Position numbers and translations under genes: made by a program. DNA of 64,000 bases from G965205725 sp965205725 (lineage in GTDB: Bacteria; Pseudomonadota; Gammaproteobacteria; Pseudomonadales; Halieaceae): the NCBI GenBank assembly GCA_965205725.1, contig OZ242189.1, positions 930,001-994,000 of the forward strand, written 5' to 3'. A model generated the notes under the pieces. It did no database searches and had not been told where the DNA came from. It saw nothing but the letters and a program-made list of their open reading frames with translations. Every line of letters begins with the position of its first letter. Positions within the stretch are counted from its first letter, which is position 1. Of this stretch, positions 35,061-44,790 are shown piece after piece.

Positions 35061-36479
35061 ATGGTCAAAACACTCTACGACAAACTGTGGGATAGTCATT
35101 TAGTGCAGCAGCGCGATGATGGCAGCGCGTTGATTTATATTGATCGACAATTGCTCCACGAAGTCACCTCGCCGCAGGCATTTGAAGGGTTGCGCCTGGC
35201 TGGTCGTCAGCCGTGGCGGCGGGATGCGAATCTCGCAACTCCGGATCACAATGTGCCCACGGAGTTGATGGAGCGCAGCGGCGGCGTCGCTGGCATTCAG
35301 GATCCAGTGTCACAATTGCAGGTTCAAACTCTCGATGACAACTGCCGTGATTTCGATATCGTTGAGTTTGAAATCAATGATCAGCGGCAGGGTATTGTTC
35401 ACGTTGTTGGGCCCGAATTGGGCGCAACCCTACCGGGTATGACGGTTGTTTGCGGTGATTCGCATACCGCAACTCATGGCGCGCTCGGTGCTTTGGCCCA
35501 CGGTATCGGCACCTCTGAAGTCGAACATGTCCTGGCTACCCAGTGTTTGGTGCAAACCAGGATGAAGAATATGCTGGTACAAGTGGACGGTGAATTGATG
35601 ACTGGCGTTACCGCAAAGGACTTGATGCTGGCGGTTATTGGCAAGATTGGCACGGCTGGTGGTACCGGTTATGCGATTGAATTTGGTGGTGAAGTCATAC
35701 GTGCCATGAGCATGGAAGGTCGTATGACTGTGTGCAATATGGCCATCGAGGCAGGCGCGCGCATTGGTATGGTCGCAGTCGACACCACCACATTGGACTA
35801 TGTGCAGGGCAGGCACTACGCTCCGGTTGGTGAACTGTGGGATAAGGCAGTGGCTGCCTGGAGTGACCTGCACAGCGACAAAGACGCAGTCTTTGACACG
35901 GTTGTCGAGCTTCGTGGCGAACACATAAAGCCGCAAGTGACCTGGGGCACCTCGCCAGAAATGGTGCAGCCGATTGATGGTTGCGTGCCCGACCCGGCCA
36001 ATATCGCAGATGTATCTCAGCGTGAGTCTGTGGAGCGAGCTTTGACCTATATGGGGCTGGAAGCCGGTACAGAGATCACCTCAATTCGTCCGCAGAAGGT
36101 ATTTATAGGGTCTTGCACCAACTCGCGTATTGAAGACCTGCGGGCTGCAGCAGTTGTGGTGAAAGGCAAGAAAGTTGCCGACAGCGTCAATCAGGCTCTG
36201 GTGGTACCTGGGTCGGGCGCGGTTAAGCGGCAGGCAGAAGCCGAGGGTTTGGACAAAATATTTGTTGAGGCGGGTATGGAGTGGCGCGAGCCGGGTTGCT
36301 CAATGTGCCTGGCCATGAATGCCGACAAGCTGGGCCCGGGAGAACACTGTGCATCAACTTCCAACCGAAATTTCGAAGGCCGCCAGGGTTTTGGCGGCAG
36401 AACGCATTTGGTAAGTCCGGCCATGGCAGCGGCGGCGGCTGTAGCCGGTCATTTCGTGGATGTTAGAGGCTGGGAGTGA
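35061..36479 (+). CDS. leuC: 3-isopropylmalate dehydratase large subunit
   Basis: A 472-residue aconitase-family enzyme that isomerises 2- to 3-isopropylmalate together with LeuD. The 4Fe-4S cysteines are in FIGSCTNSRIEDLRAAA near residue 350 and EPGCSMCLAMNAD near 411. VCGDSHTATHGALGALAHGI is the substrate and cluster loop. It starts the leuC-leuD-leuB-asd run. Confidence 0.97.
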   Translation: MVKTLYDKLWDSHLVQQRDDGSALIYIDRQLLHEVTSPQAFEGLRLAGRQPWRRDANLATPDHNVPTELMERSGGVAGIQDPVSQLQVQTLDDNCRDFDIVEFEINDQRQGIVHVVGPELGATLPGMTVVCGDSHTATHGALGALAHGIGTSEVEHVLATQCLVQTRMKNMLVQVDGELMTGVTAKDLMLAVIGKIGTAGGTGYAIEFGGEVIRAMSMEGRMTVCNMAIEAGARIGMVAVDTTTLDYVQGRHYAPVGELWDKAVAAWSDLHSDKDAVFDTVVELRGEHIKPQVTWGTSPEMVQPIDGCVPDPANIADVSQRESVERALTYMGLEAGTEITSIRPQKVFIGSCTNSRIEDLRAAAVVVKGKKVADSVNQALVVPGSGAVKRQAEAEGLDKIFVEAGMEWREPGCSMCLAMNADKLGPGEHCASTSNRNFEGRQGFGGRTHLVSPAMAAAAAVAGHFVDVRGWE

Positions 36480-36484
36480 GAGAT

Positions 36485-37132
36485 ATGAAAGCGTTTACTC
36501 TGGAGAAGGGTCTTGTGGCCCCCATGGATCGCGCCAACGTCGACACGGATATGATTATTCCGAAGCAGTTTCTGAAGTCGATCAAGCGCAGCGGCTTCGG
36601 CCCAAATTTGTTTGACGAGCTGCGTTATTTGGATGAAGGGCAGCCCGGGCAGGATTGTAGTAGCCGTCCGCTTAACGAGGACTTTCCCCTCAATGATGCG
36701 CGCTATCAGGGCGCTTCAATTTTGTTGACGCGGGAAAATTTTGGCTGCGGATCAAGTCGGGAGCACGCGCCCTGGGCGTTGGATGATTACGGTTTTCGCT
36801 GTGTCATTGCGCCCAGTTACGCCGATATCTTCTATAACAATTGTTTTAAAAATGGTTTGCTGCCCATTGTTCTGGACGAGGCTGTAGTGGAAACGCTTTT
36901 CCAGCAGATGTATGCCGCAGAGGGCTATCAGTTGACGGTTGATCTTGAAGCGCAGCAAGTAACTTGTGCTGATGGCAGCGAGTATGGTTTTGAAGTGGAT
37001 GAATTTCCTCGCCGTTGCCTGCTGCAGGGGCTTGATGATATTGGACTGACTCTCGAACAGGCCGCTTCAATTCAAAGCTACGAGAGCCGTTGGCGGGAAC
37101 AATCTCCGTGGCTGTTTGATGCTATTCAGTAG
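36485..37132 (+). CDS. leuD: 3-isopropylmalate dehydratase small subunit
   Basis: A 215-residue partner of LeuC. The start MKAFTLEKGLVAPMDRANVD at 36485 follows GGGAGTGAGAG; an overlapping GTG at 36476 would add three residues. VDTDMIIPKQFLKSIKRSGFG and ENFGCGSSREHAPWAL are the swivelling-domain signatures. It is 5 bp after leuC. Confidence 0.96.
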   Translation: MKAFTLEKGLVAPMDRANVDTDMIIPKQFLKSIKRSGFGPNLFDELRYLDEGQPGQDCSSRPLNEDFPLNDARYQGASILLTRENFGCGSSREHAPWALDDYGFRCVIAPSYADIFYNNCFKNGLLPIVLDEAVVETLFQQMYAAEGYQLTVDLEAQQVTCADGSEYGFEVDEFPRRCLLQGLDDIGLTLEQAASIQSYESRWREQSPWLFDAIQ

Positions 37133-37141
37133 GAGACTGTT

Positions 37142-38224
37142 TTGAGTCATAAAGTACTCATATTGCCTGGCGATTACATTGGCCCGGAAATTGTCGAGCA
37201 GGCGCGGCAGGTGTTGCTGCGGACAATTGACATGTTTGAGCTGTCTATAGCGTTAGAAGATGGTTTGCTGGGCGGGGCAGCCCTTGATGCCCACGGCGTT
37301 CCGCTGCCTGAAACTACCCTGGCGAAGGCCCGCGAGGCCGATGGGATTTTGCTGGGCGCAGTTGGCGGCCCAAAGTGGGATGCAGCAGACCGTGCACTGC
37401 GCCCTGAGAAGGGCTTATTGCAAATTCGCTCAGAGCTGCAACTGTTTGGCAATCTCCGTCCAGCTCGGCTGTATCCGCAGTTGGCGTCGGCTTCAAGTCT
37501 AAAGCCAGAGGTCGTTGCTGGCCTGGATATTCTTATCGTGCGAGAGCTGACAGGTGGTATTTATTTCGGCGAACCTCGTGGTATTCGTGAGCTGGAAGAC
37601 GGCGAGCGAGAGGGCTACAACACCTATGTCTACCGCGAGTCAGAAATAGAACGCATCGGTCGCCTGGCCTTTGAGTCTGCGCGCAAACGCGGTGGCCGTC
37701 TGTGCTCAGTAGACAAGTCCAATGTACTTGAGGTCACAATTTTGTGGCGCGAAGTAATGACCGAGCTAGGCAGGGAATATCCAGACGTGGACTTATCCCA
37801 CATGTACGTAGACAACGCGGCCATGCAGCTGGTTATGGCACCCAGGCAGTTTGATGTGCTGGTCACTGGCAATATGTTCGGCGATATCCTCTCAGATACC
37901 GCAGCCACGCTAACAGGCTCTATAGGCATGTTACCTTCTGCATCTCTGGATAAGGCCGGACGCGGCCTGTACGAACCTTGTCACGGCTCAGCACCCGATA
38001 TTGCCGGGCAGGGGAAGGCCAACCCACTGGCCGCGATTTTGTCTGTGGCCATGATGCTGAGGTATTCACTTGAGCAAGCCGAGGCTGCCGCTGCGATTGA
38101 AGCAGCGGTGAGTCGAGTGCTGGATCGCGGTTTGAGAACGCCCGATATTCACAGGGAAGGCGATACAGTCGTAAATACTGGAGCAATGGGCGCAGCAGTC
38201 GTGGAGGCGTTAGCTAATGTCTGA
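37142..38224 (+). CDS. leuB: 3-isopropylmalate dehydrogenase
   Basis: A 360-residue NAD-dependent enzyme of leucine synthesis. It starts at TTG 37142 with TAGGAG 7 nt upstream. ILPGDYIGPEIV differs slightly from the usual GDGIGPE: Tyr stands where Gly is usual. GGIYFGEPRG, the DKSNVL substrate motif, MYVDNAAMQLV and NMFGDILSDTAATLTGSIGM (as two blocks) are present. It overlaps asd by 8 nt. Confidence 0.95.
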   Translation: MSHKVLILPGDYIGPEIVEQARQVLLRTIDMFELSIALEDGLLGGAALDAHGVPLPETTLAKAREADGILLGAVGGPKWDAADRALRPEKGLLQIRSELQLFGNLRPARLYPQLASASSLKPEVVAGLDILIVRELTGGIYFGEPRGIRELEDGEREGYNTYVYRESEIERIGRLAFESARKRGGRLCSVDKSNVLEVTILWREVMTELGREYPDVDLSHMYVDNAAMQLVMAPRQFDVLVTGNMFGDILSDTAATLTGSIGMLPSASLDKAGRGLYEPCHGSAPDIAGQGKANPLAAILSVAMMLRYSLEQAEAAAAIEAAVSRVLDRGLRTPDIHREGDTVVNTGAMGAAVVEALANV

Positions 38225-39239
38225 TACCTATGATGTAGCAGTAGTGGGAGCAACCGGCGCGGTGGGTGAAACTATGCTGTCCATACTTGCAGAGCGAAAC
38301 TTTCCGGTGGGTACTCTGTACCCGCTGGCCAGCGCTCGTTCTACAGGCAAAACCATCACTTTTAGAGGTAAAGCCGTAAGAGTACAAGGCCTGGCCGACT
38401 TTGATTTTTCGCAAGCGCAGCTCGGACTGTTCTCTGCCGGCAGCAGTATTTCGGCTGAATTTGCGCCGAAGGCCGCAGCGGCGGGCTGTATAGTGATCGA
38501 TAATACCTCCCATTTCCGCCAACAAGAGGACATACCTCTGGTGGTGCCCGAGGTTAACCCCCATGCGATCACCGGTTACACGAAGCACAATATTATTGCT
38601 AACCCCAATTGCTCGACGATTCAAATGCTGGTCGCACTCAAGCCTATTTACGACGAGGTCGGGATAGAGCGGATCAATGTAGCCACCTATCAGGCCGTTT
38701 CTGGTACTGGCAGGGAGGCTATTGAAGAGTTGGCAGGGCAAACGGCTCGGCTGCTAAACGGACAGGATATTGAGAGTGAGGTTTATCCCAGACAAATCGC
38801 ATTCAATGCCTTGCCCCATATTGATACCTTTCAAGACAATGGCTATACCCGTGAAGAAATGAAGATGGTTTGGGAGACCCAAAAAATCTTCGAAGATGCT
38901 GAAATTCAGGTGAATCCTACCTGTGTCCGCATCCCTGTGTTTTTTGGTCACTCGGAAGCGGTTCACATAGAGACTCGGGAAAAAATCAGTGCCGAAAAGG
39001 CACGGGAGTTGCTCAGTGGCGCGGCTGGCATTGAAATCGTAGATGAACAGTGCGATGGCGGCTATCCAACGGCGGTTACAGAATCAGCGGGAGCGGACCC
39101 GGTTTTTGTTGGCCGAATTCGTGAAGATATCTCGCATCCACGTGGTTTGGATTTGTGGGTAGTATCAGACAACGTCAGGAAAGGCGCGGCTCTCAACAGC
39201 GTACAGATAGCGGAGTGCTTGCTAAAGGATTATTTATAA
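38217..39239 (+). CDS. asd: Aspartate-semialdehyde dehydrogenase
   Basis: A 340-residue enzyme that reduces aspartyl phosphate on the path to lysine, diaminopimelate, threonine and methionine. VGATGAVGETMLSIL near 9-23 binds NADP, the nucleophile is in NPNCSTIQM near 130, and RIPVFFGHSEAVHIET holds the active-site His. Clustering with leuB is usual in gammaproteobacteria. Confidence 0.95.
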   Translation: MSDTYDVAVVGATGAVGETMLSILAERNFPVGTLYPLASARSTGKTITFRGKAVRVQGLADFDFSQAQLGLFSAGSSISAEFAPKAAAAGCIVIDNTSHFRQQEDIPLVVPEVNPHAITGYTKHNIIANPNCSTIQMLVALKPIYDEVGIERINVATYQAVSGTGREAIEELAGQTARLLNGQDIESEVYPRQIAFNALPHIDTFQDNGYTREEMKMVWETQKIFEDAEIQVNPTCVRIPVFFGHSEAVHIETREKISAEKARELLSGAAGIEIVDEQCDGGYPTAVTESAGADPVFVGRIREDISHPRGLDLWVVSDNVRKGAALNSVQIAECLLKDYL

Positions 39240-39349
39240 AAGATACTGGCGAACAAATTTAAAGTAATATTTCAGGGGTCTGTTGGGCTTAACCGTTGCT
39301 AGCACGGGGAGAGCGGTTGCTGTGGTATTAGAATAATAAGGCCAATTTA

Positions 39350-42010
39350 ATGATTCGTAAGTGCAGGGTTTCGCTTGTCTTTCTCGGGGTAATGCTGCCT
39401 GCGATTGCGCTGCCGCTAGGGCTTGGCGAATTGCGGTTACAGTCATTCCTTAATGAGCCACTGCGAGCGGAAGTTGACCTGCTTGATCTGGGTAGCCTTG
39501 ATCCAGGACAACTGAAAGTGAGACTGGCTTCAAAGTCTGATTTTGACCGCGCTGGCGTGGAGCGCAATTATTTTCTAACCGGCCTCAAATTTTCAATTTC
39601 AACCGATAAGTTTGGTAGTGGTGGCCTGCTGATTACTTCCGCTGACGCGGTGGTTGAGCCATACCTCGATTTTGTTGTTGAAGTGCGCTGGCCCGAGGGT
39701 CGTATTCTTCGCGCGTATACATTGCTGCTGGACCTGCCTGCGCTCGCTGGCTCCGCTAGCGACATGACGGTGGGAACTCGCGTACCAGTGGCGGCCGAGA
39801 CCGTCTCTGTTCAGACCGGGGCCGACGAAGACGTTCAGGCAACTGACGATGGCCGTTACTGGACCGTTGCGGATGCCGCGCCGCAACCGGGAGGCATGTA
39901 TCTTGTACAACAGAGTGAGACTCTGTGGAGTATCGCATCGCGCTCGCGGCCCGCTGGCAGCAGTGTTCAACAGACAATGTTCGATATTCGGCGCCTCAAT
40001 CCTGAGGCCTTTATCGATGGAAATATCAACCAGCTAAAAGCTGGATATGTCTTGCGTTTACCAACGCCTGCAGAAATGAGTGACATGGCAGCGGCTGAAG
40101 TTGCCGCGCAAATAGAGCAGCAGGCAAGCGATTGGAGGGAGAACCTCGGCGCAATTGATGCCCGCAGTCTGGATTCAGGCGCAGATAATACATCTTCGGC
40201 CAGTACTGGCGCACACGCAGACCAGGGCAGCCTGGTTATAGCTGGCAATAGTGATTCGCAGAGCGCTGCAGCGATTGCCGGGGGAGTGGGCACAGACCTT
40301 GAACAGTTGGATGCCGTTCAGCGCGATAACGATGATTTGCGCGATCAAATGCGCTCTATGGAGGAGCAAATGGCCACCCTTGAGCGCCTGCTGACGCTCA
40401 AGGACGATCAAATTGCGGCACTTCAATCTGCTCTGTCGGATGAAGACACAGCTACCCCGGCAGAAACTGGAGGAAGAAACGACACGACCAGTCACATGCT
40501 GGACGTGGTTGTAGAGCCCGCTACAGATACTTCCGTTACAACAGCGCCATCTGCGAACCCCACACCCGCGCCGAAACCCGCTGCTCAGCAGTCTGCCAGC
40601 GATGAGTTGATGACGCTGCTTATGGACTACTTGATCTACGTTGTCGCCCTGTTGCTGGTGTTGACAGGTGCTTTGCTTTGGGCTTTCAGAAATATACTCA
40701 AACCCGGCGGACTGGGTAGGCAAATCGAAGGTCTGCACGACAGCAAGGCCCCCGGCCAAACGGGTGACATTGATGACGGGTTTGTCGGCGTTGAACTCAA
40801 TCACGACGGACTTATAGTGGATCAATTCTCTGATCTGTCTGAGGACGAATCATTGGGTTCGGAACGCCTGAGTTTTAGTACTGCTGACGAAGACGTCTAC
40901 GCAGCGCAGTTTGAGTCAGGTAATGTCCTGGCTGAAGCTGATATATATATTGCCTACGGCCGTTTCCCACAGGCGGTAGCTGCGCTCAAAGCAGCCATAG
41001 CGGTAGAGCCGACCCATGTTGAATACCGGCTCAAACTCATGCAAGCCCACCTGGAAATGGCCGATTCAAAGGAGCTACAGCAACAATACGCCGACCTTCA
41101 AGCCATCGGTGATCAGGCCGCTATTGCCAGAGCCAGGGAATTGATAGAGGCGACCAGCAATGGGAAGGGTCTGTTGCAGAACCTGCCTGAGCCGACGCTG
41201 ACAGCGGAGGAGGTTACGGCAGCGACTGTTGAACAGTATGCAGAGGCATCCCCCGCCAGTTCTGAAGCTGAGCCAGGCCTTGACGATGAAGGTGTAGCGA
41301 GCGCCAGTAGCGAGGATGATTCGGATTTAGAACACGTCGACGTGAATGACTTTCACGGTGGCAGTGAGGATTCGGAGGATGAGCTCAAAGAGGTCACACC
41401 TGACGACGCTTTAATCGAGCTGCCTGATCTGGAGCTTGATAAAATTATCACTGCTGTCGAGCCCGCCGATGAAGAGTTGGAGCTGGGGAATGACCCTGAT
41501 GATGACCCGCTAGCGGCTGGCTTGCTCGACGAGTTGTCGCTGAATGAGGATCTCCCCCAGCCTCAATCGGAGACGGATAAGCACATCAATCCTGCCGCAG
41601 AACCGAAAGGCGATAGTGCCCACCTGACCGCACTGCCAACTGCACTGGCAGGCGCAAGTGATGATTTGGGCATCGATTTCGGCGATCTGAAAATCGAGGG
41701 TGAAATGAGTGAAATTGCCCTGGAAGCGGTCGCGGATGAATTCGAAGATTCTGATTTGAATCTCGAAAAGAGCCTGGAAGATCTGACGACTGACTTTGAT
41801 GATGCGCTGGACGATGAGACCATCAGTGAAGATGAAGACCTGGTATTTGCTGCTGACGGTGACGCAATATCCACCAAGCTCGATTTGGCGCGTGCCTATA
41901 TAGATATGGGCGACCAAGAGGGTGCAAAGAGTATTCTCGAAGAGGTTATGCAAGACGGGGCTAAGTATCAGAAGCGGGAAGCCCAGGGATTGATCGACCA
42001 TCTGGATTGA
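39350..42010 (+). CDS. fimV: FimV-family polar/pilus assembly hub protein
   Basis: An 886-residue inner-membrane protein that binds peptidoglycan and organises the pole and type IV pili in Pseudomonas relatives. Order: signal peptide (about 1-25), the FimV N-terminal domain beginning LGELRLQSFLNEPLRAEVDL, a LysM domain near 183-235 (YLVQQSETLWSIASRSR), a coiled coil near 320-365, and a membrane helix near 424-445. A very acidic cytoplasmic region with TPR near 525-600 and the conserved FimV tail (STKLDLARAYIDMGDQEGAK) at the end complete it. It lies between asd and truA as in Pseudomonas. Confidence 0.93.
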   Translation: MIRKCRVSLVFLGVMLPAIALPLGLGELRLQSFLNEPLRAEVDLLDLGSLDPGQLKVRLASKSDFDRAGVERNYFLTGLKFSISTDKFGSGGLLITSADAVVEPYLDFVVEVRWPEGRILRAYTLLLDLPALAGSASDMTVGTRVPVAAETVSVQTGADEDVQATDDGRYWTVADAAPQPGGMYLVQQSETLWSIASRSRPAGSSVQQTMFDIRRLNPEAFIDGNINQLKAGYVLRLPTPAEMSDMAAAEVAAQIEQQASDWRENLGAIDARSLDSGADNTSSASTGAHADQGSLVIAGNSDSQSAAAIAGGVGTDLEQLDAVQRDNDDLRDQMRSMEEQMATLERLLTLKDDQIAALQSALSDEDTATPAETGGRNDTTSHMLDVVVEPATDTSVTTAPSANPTPAPKPAAQQSASDELMTLLMDYLIYVVALLLVLTGALLWAFRNILKPGGLGRQIEGLHDSKAPGQTGDIDDGFVGVELNHDGLIVDQFSDLSEDESLGSERLSFSTADEDVYAAQFESGNVLAEADIYIAYGRFPQAVAALKAAIAVEPTHVEYRLKLMQAHLEMADSKELQQQYADLQAIGDQAAIARARELIEATSNGKGLLQNLPEPTLTAEEVTAATVEQYAEASPASSEAEPGLDDEGVASASSEDDSDLEHVDVNDFHGGSEDSEDELKEVTPDDALIELPDLELDKIITAVEPADEELELGNDPDDDPLAAGLLDELSLNEDLPQPQSETDKHINPAAEPKGDSAHLTALPTALAGASDDLGIDFGDLKIEGEMSEIALEAVADEFEDSDLNLEKSLEDLTTDFDDALDDETISEDEDLVFAADGDAISTKLDLARAYIDMGDQEGAKSILEEVMQDGAKYQKREAQGLIDHLD

Positions 42011-42846
42011 GGCGCGCAGAGGTGGCTGATCACAGTATCCCCGTTGAAGCGCGAATAGCGGTTACAGTTGAATACGACGGCAGTGCATTTAATGGCTGGC
42101 AATTTCAAATCGGAGATAACGTTAAAACTGTGCAGGCTGCGTTGGAGACAGCACTCTCCAGGGTTGCAGATCAACCGGTTAGAGTTAGCTGCGCAGGCCG
42201 TACCGATAGCGGTGTGCACGCGACCAATCAAATTGTACACTTTGACGCGCCTGCCGCGCGCAGCACCAGCTCCTGGTTGTTGGGTGCCAACGCACATTTA
42301 GCTGACAGCGTGGTGGTGAAACATGTGCAGCAGGTCGCTCCTGATTTCCACGCACGCTTTAGTGCCGTCGCCCGCCGCTACAGATACCTCATACACAATG
42401 CGCCTGTTGCGTCGGCTGCTGCTGTATCGCGGGTACACTGGGTGCGCCACGAGCTCTCAGTGAAAGCTATGCACACGGCAGCTCAGGCGCTCCTGGGTGA
42501 GCAGGATTTTAGTGCCTTTCGCGCCGCCTTCTGTCAGTCATCGACCCCAATGCGGCGTGTTGATTTCGCGAAGGTATTTCGCCATGGCGAGTTGGTAATT
42601 ATCGATATTCAAGCCAACGCCTTTCTGCACCATATGGTGAGAAATATCACAGGTGCGCTGATCGCAGTGGGCCGAGGTCAAATAGCCGTGGACGCTATTG
42701 CGCGTCTACTGGCTGAAAAAGATCGAACTCTGGCTCCAGCTACAGCCTCGCCGGCCGGGTTGTATCTGGTAGGCGTGAGCTATCCGGACCACTTTGGCCT
42801 GCTGAGCCATCCACCCGGGCCATTGTTTTTGGCTGGTCTCGAATAG
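42007..42846 (+). CDS. truA: tRNA pseudouridine(38-40) synthase TruA
   Basis: A 279-residue enzyme that modifies the anticodon arm. The catalytic Asp is in CAGRTDSGVHATNQIVHFD. FHARFSAVARRYRYLIHN and FLHHMVRNITGALIAVGRG are the other conserved blocks. The frame opens at TTG 42007, overlapping the fimV stop; GTG 42022 is an alternative start and neither has a strong Shine-Dalgarno sequence. Confidence 0.93.
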   Translation: MRRAEVADHSIPVEARIAVTVEYDGSAFNGWQFQIGDNVKTVQAALETALSRVADQPVRVSCAGRTDSGVHATNQIVHFDAPAARSTSSWLLGANAHLADSVVVKHVQQVAPDFHARFSAVARRYRYLIHNAPVASAAAVSRVHWVRHELSVKAMHTAAQALLGEQDFSAFRAAFCQSSTPMRRVDFAKVFRHGELVIIDIQANAFLHHMVRNITGALIAVGRGQIAVDAIARLLAEKDRTLAPATASPAGLYLVGVSYPDHFGLLSHPPGPLFLAGLE

Positions 42847-42865
42847 CCTTCTGCCACTGGGCTCT

Positions 42866-42892
42866 CGCATCTGTTAAGATGCGCGCTTTTTT
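42866..42892 (+). terminator. Hairpin and T tract upstream of trpF
   Basis: CGCATCT (42866-42872) pairs with AGATGCG (42877-42883) around GTTA, followed by CGC and six T residues at 42887-42892. It looks like a short intrinsic terminator for fimV-truA, but it ends only 12 nt before the trpF ATG, so it could also act on trpF mRNA. Confidence 0.5.
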
Positions 42893-42904
42893 AAGAGCGG
42901 CACA

Positions 42905-43570
42905 ATGCGCACACGAGTTAAAATTTGCGGCATAACCAGGCCGGAAGATGCTCTGGCAATCGCGGCAGCCGGCGCAGATGCTATTGGCTTGTTGTTTTAT
43001 CCGCCCAGCAAGCGAGCCGTTGATATAGAAACGGCAGCCCAGATCCTGGCTGGTCTGCCGTCTTTTATTACGATAACAGCGATATTTGTTGATGAACAGC
43101 CAGAGCGCGTAGAGCAGGTCTGTGAAGCCTTGCCGATTGATTTATTGCAATTTCACGGCAGTGAAAATGCCAGTTACTGCAACGCATTTCACAAACCTTA
43201 CGTCAAGGCTCTGCGAGTATCAGACGGTGAAAATCTCACTGCGCACATTGAGAGCTGGCACACGGCTCGTGGAGTGTTGCTGGATACCTGGATGGAAGGT
43301 TCTGCCGGTGGTTCCGGAGAGAGGTTCGATTGGCAATTGATTCCAGGAGAGTTGCGGTCGTCAATCATTCTGGCCGGGGGACTCAAACCAGATAATGTCG
43401 CAGAAGCAGTGACCCAAATATCGCCCTATGGGGTAGATGTCAGTGGCGGAGTGGAAGATTCACCGGGAATTAAATCTGCAAAGAAAATACAGAACTTTAT
43501 GCAAGCTGTTCACATGGCCGATGCCAGGAAGTACAGCGCGAGTGCTGGAGATGGATGGAAAAATGAGTGA
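42905..43570 (+). CDS. trpF: Phosphoribosylanthranilate isomerase
   Basis: A 221-residue TIM-barrel enzyme of tryptophan synthesis. VKICGITRPEDALAIAAAGAD is the signature (about 4-24) with the catalytic Cys. GLLFYPPSKRAV, LLQFHGSE and LAGGLKPDNVAEAV follow, and the phosphate site is GVDVSGGVEDSPGIK. It overlaps trpB by 8 nt. Confidence 0.96.
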   Translation: MRTRVKICGITRPEDALAIAAAGADAIGLLFYPPSKRAVDIETAAQILAGLPSFITITAIFVDEQPERVEQVCEALPIDLLQFHGSENASYCNAFHKPYVKALRVSDGENLTAHIESWHTARGVLLDTWMEGSAGGSGERFDWQLIPGELRSSIILAGGLKPDNVAEAVTQISPYGVDVSGGVEDSPGIKSAKKIQNFMQAVHMADARKYSASAGDGWKNE

Positions 43571-44780
43571 TTTGAGTAAACAAACCCTTGCCGGGTTTCC
43601 AGACGAGAACGGCCGTTTTGGAGAATATGGCGGGAAATATGTCTCAGAGACACTGATGTCCGCATTGGACGAATTGGAAACCTTGTATGGTCGTCTGTCA
43701 GCAGACCCGGATTTTCAACGTGAGTTTGATAAGGATCTCGCAGAGTATGTAGGTCGCCCCTCTCCTTTGTACGAAGCCGTGCGCTGGTCCAAGCCACTCG
43801 GTGGCGCCCGAATATTCTTAAAGCGGGAAGACCTCAACCACACTGGCGCGCACAAAGTGAATAACACGGTTGGCCAGGCATTGCTCGCCAAGTACTCCGG
43901 TAAAACGCGCATTATCGCAGAGACTGGAGCAGGTCAGCATGGCGTCGCCTCGGCAACGGTCGCCGCCCGACTGGGTATGGAATGTGTCGTGTATATGGGT
44001 GAAGAAGATGTCCGTCGCCAGGCGCTGAACGTCTATCGTATGAAGCTGCTGGGCGCTGAAGTCGTGCCGGTCACCAGTGGATCCAGAACGCTGAAAGACG
44101 CTATGAACGAGGCGATGCGAGATTGGGTGACCCATGTCGATGACACCTTTTACATTATCGGCACTGTCGCTGGCCCACACCCTTACCCCATGCTGGTGCG
44201 CGATTTTCAGAGCGTTATCGGGCGTGAGGCCCGTCAGCAATGTCTGGATATTACCGGCAGATTGCCGAATGTATTGGTAGCCTGTGTTGGAGGTGGCTCC
44301 AATGCTATCGGTTTGTTTCATCCCTTTTTAGCGGATGAGAGCGTAGCGATGTATGGCGTTGAGGCTGGTGGTTTGGGCCTGGACAGCGGTGAGCACGCAG
44401 CGCCACTAAACGCAGGATATCCTGGCGTACTACACGGCAACCGAACCTATTTAATGCAAGATGAGAACGGTCAGATACTCCAGACTCATTCAGTGTCTGC
44501 GGGTCTGGATTACCCGGGTGTTGGTCCGGAGCACTCATGGTTGAAAGACATTGGCCGCGTTAAATACGTATCAGCAGATGACAAGCAGGCCTTGGCTGCG
44601 TTTTCGCAATTAAACCTGAGTGAAGGCATTATGCCTGCCCTGGAGTCCAGCCATGCACTGGCCTATGCGGCTGAGTTGGCGCCGACTCTGGATGGCGAAG
44701 ATATTATGATCGTCAATCTATCGGGCCGTGGGGATAAAGATATTCACACCGTTGCCAGCTTGCAAGGCATAGAGTTTTAG
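43563..44780 (+). CDS. trpB: Tryptophan synthase beta chain
   Basis: A 405-residue PLP enzyme that joins indole and serine. The ATG at 43563 overlaps the trpF stop and gives the family length. FGEYGGKYVSETLM opens the protein, the PLP lysine is Lys98 in NHTGAHKVNN, and the phosphate loop is CVGGGSNAIGLF. The trpF-trpB-trpA order implies one operon. Confidence 0.97.
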   Translation: MSDLSKQTLAGFPDENGRFGEYGGKYVSETLMSALDELETLYGRLSADPDFQREFDKDLAEYVGRPSPLYEAVRWSKPLGGARIFLKREDLNHTGAHKVNNTVGQALLAKYSGKTRIIAETGAGQHGVASATVAARLGMECVVYMGEEDVRRQALNVYRMKLLGAEVVPVTSGSRTLKDAMNEAMRDWVTHVDDTFYIIGTVAGPHPYPMLVRDFQSVIGREARQQCLDITGRLPNVLVACVGGGSNAIGLFHPFLADESVAMYGVEAGGLGLDSGEHAAPLNAGYPGVLHGNRTYLMQDENGQILQTHSVSAGLDYPGVGPEHSWLKDIGRVKYVSADDKQALAAFSQLNLSEGIMPALESSHALAYAAELAPTLDGEDIMIVNLSGRGDKDIHTVASLQGIEF

Positions 44781-44790
44781 GAGTTTTACA

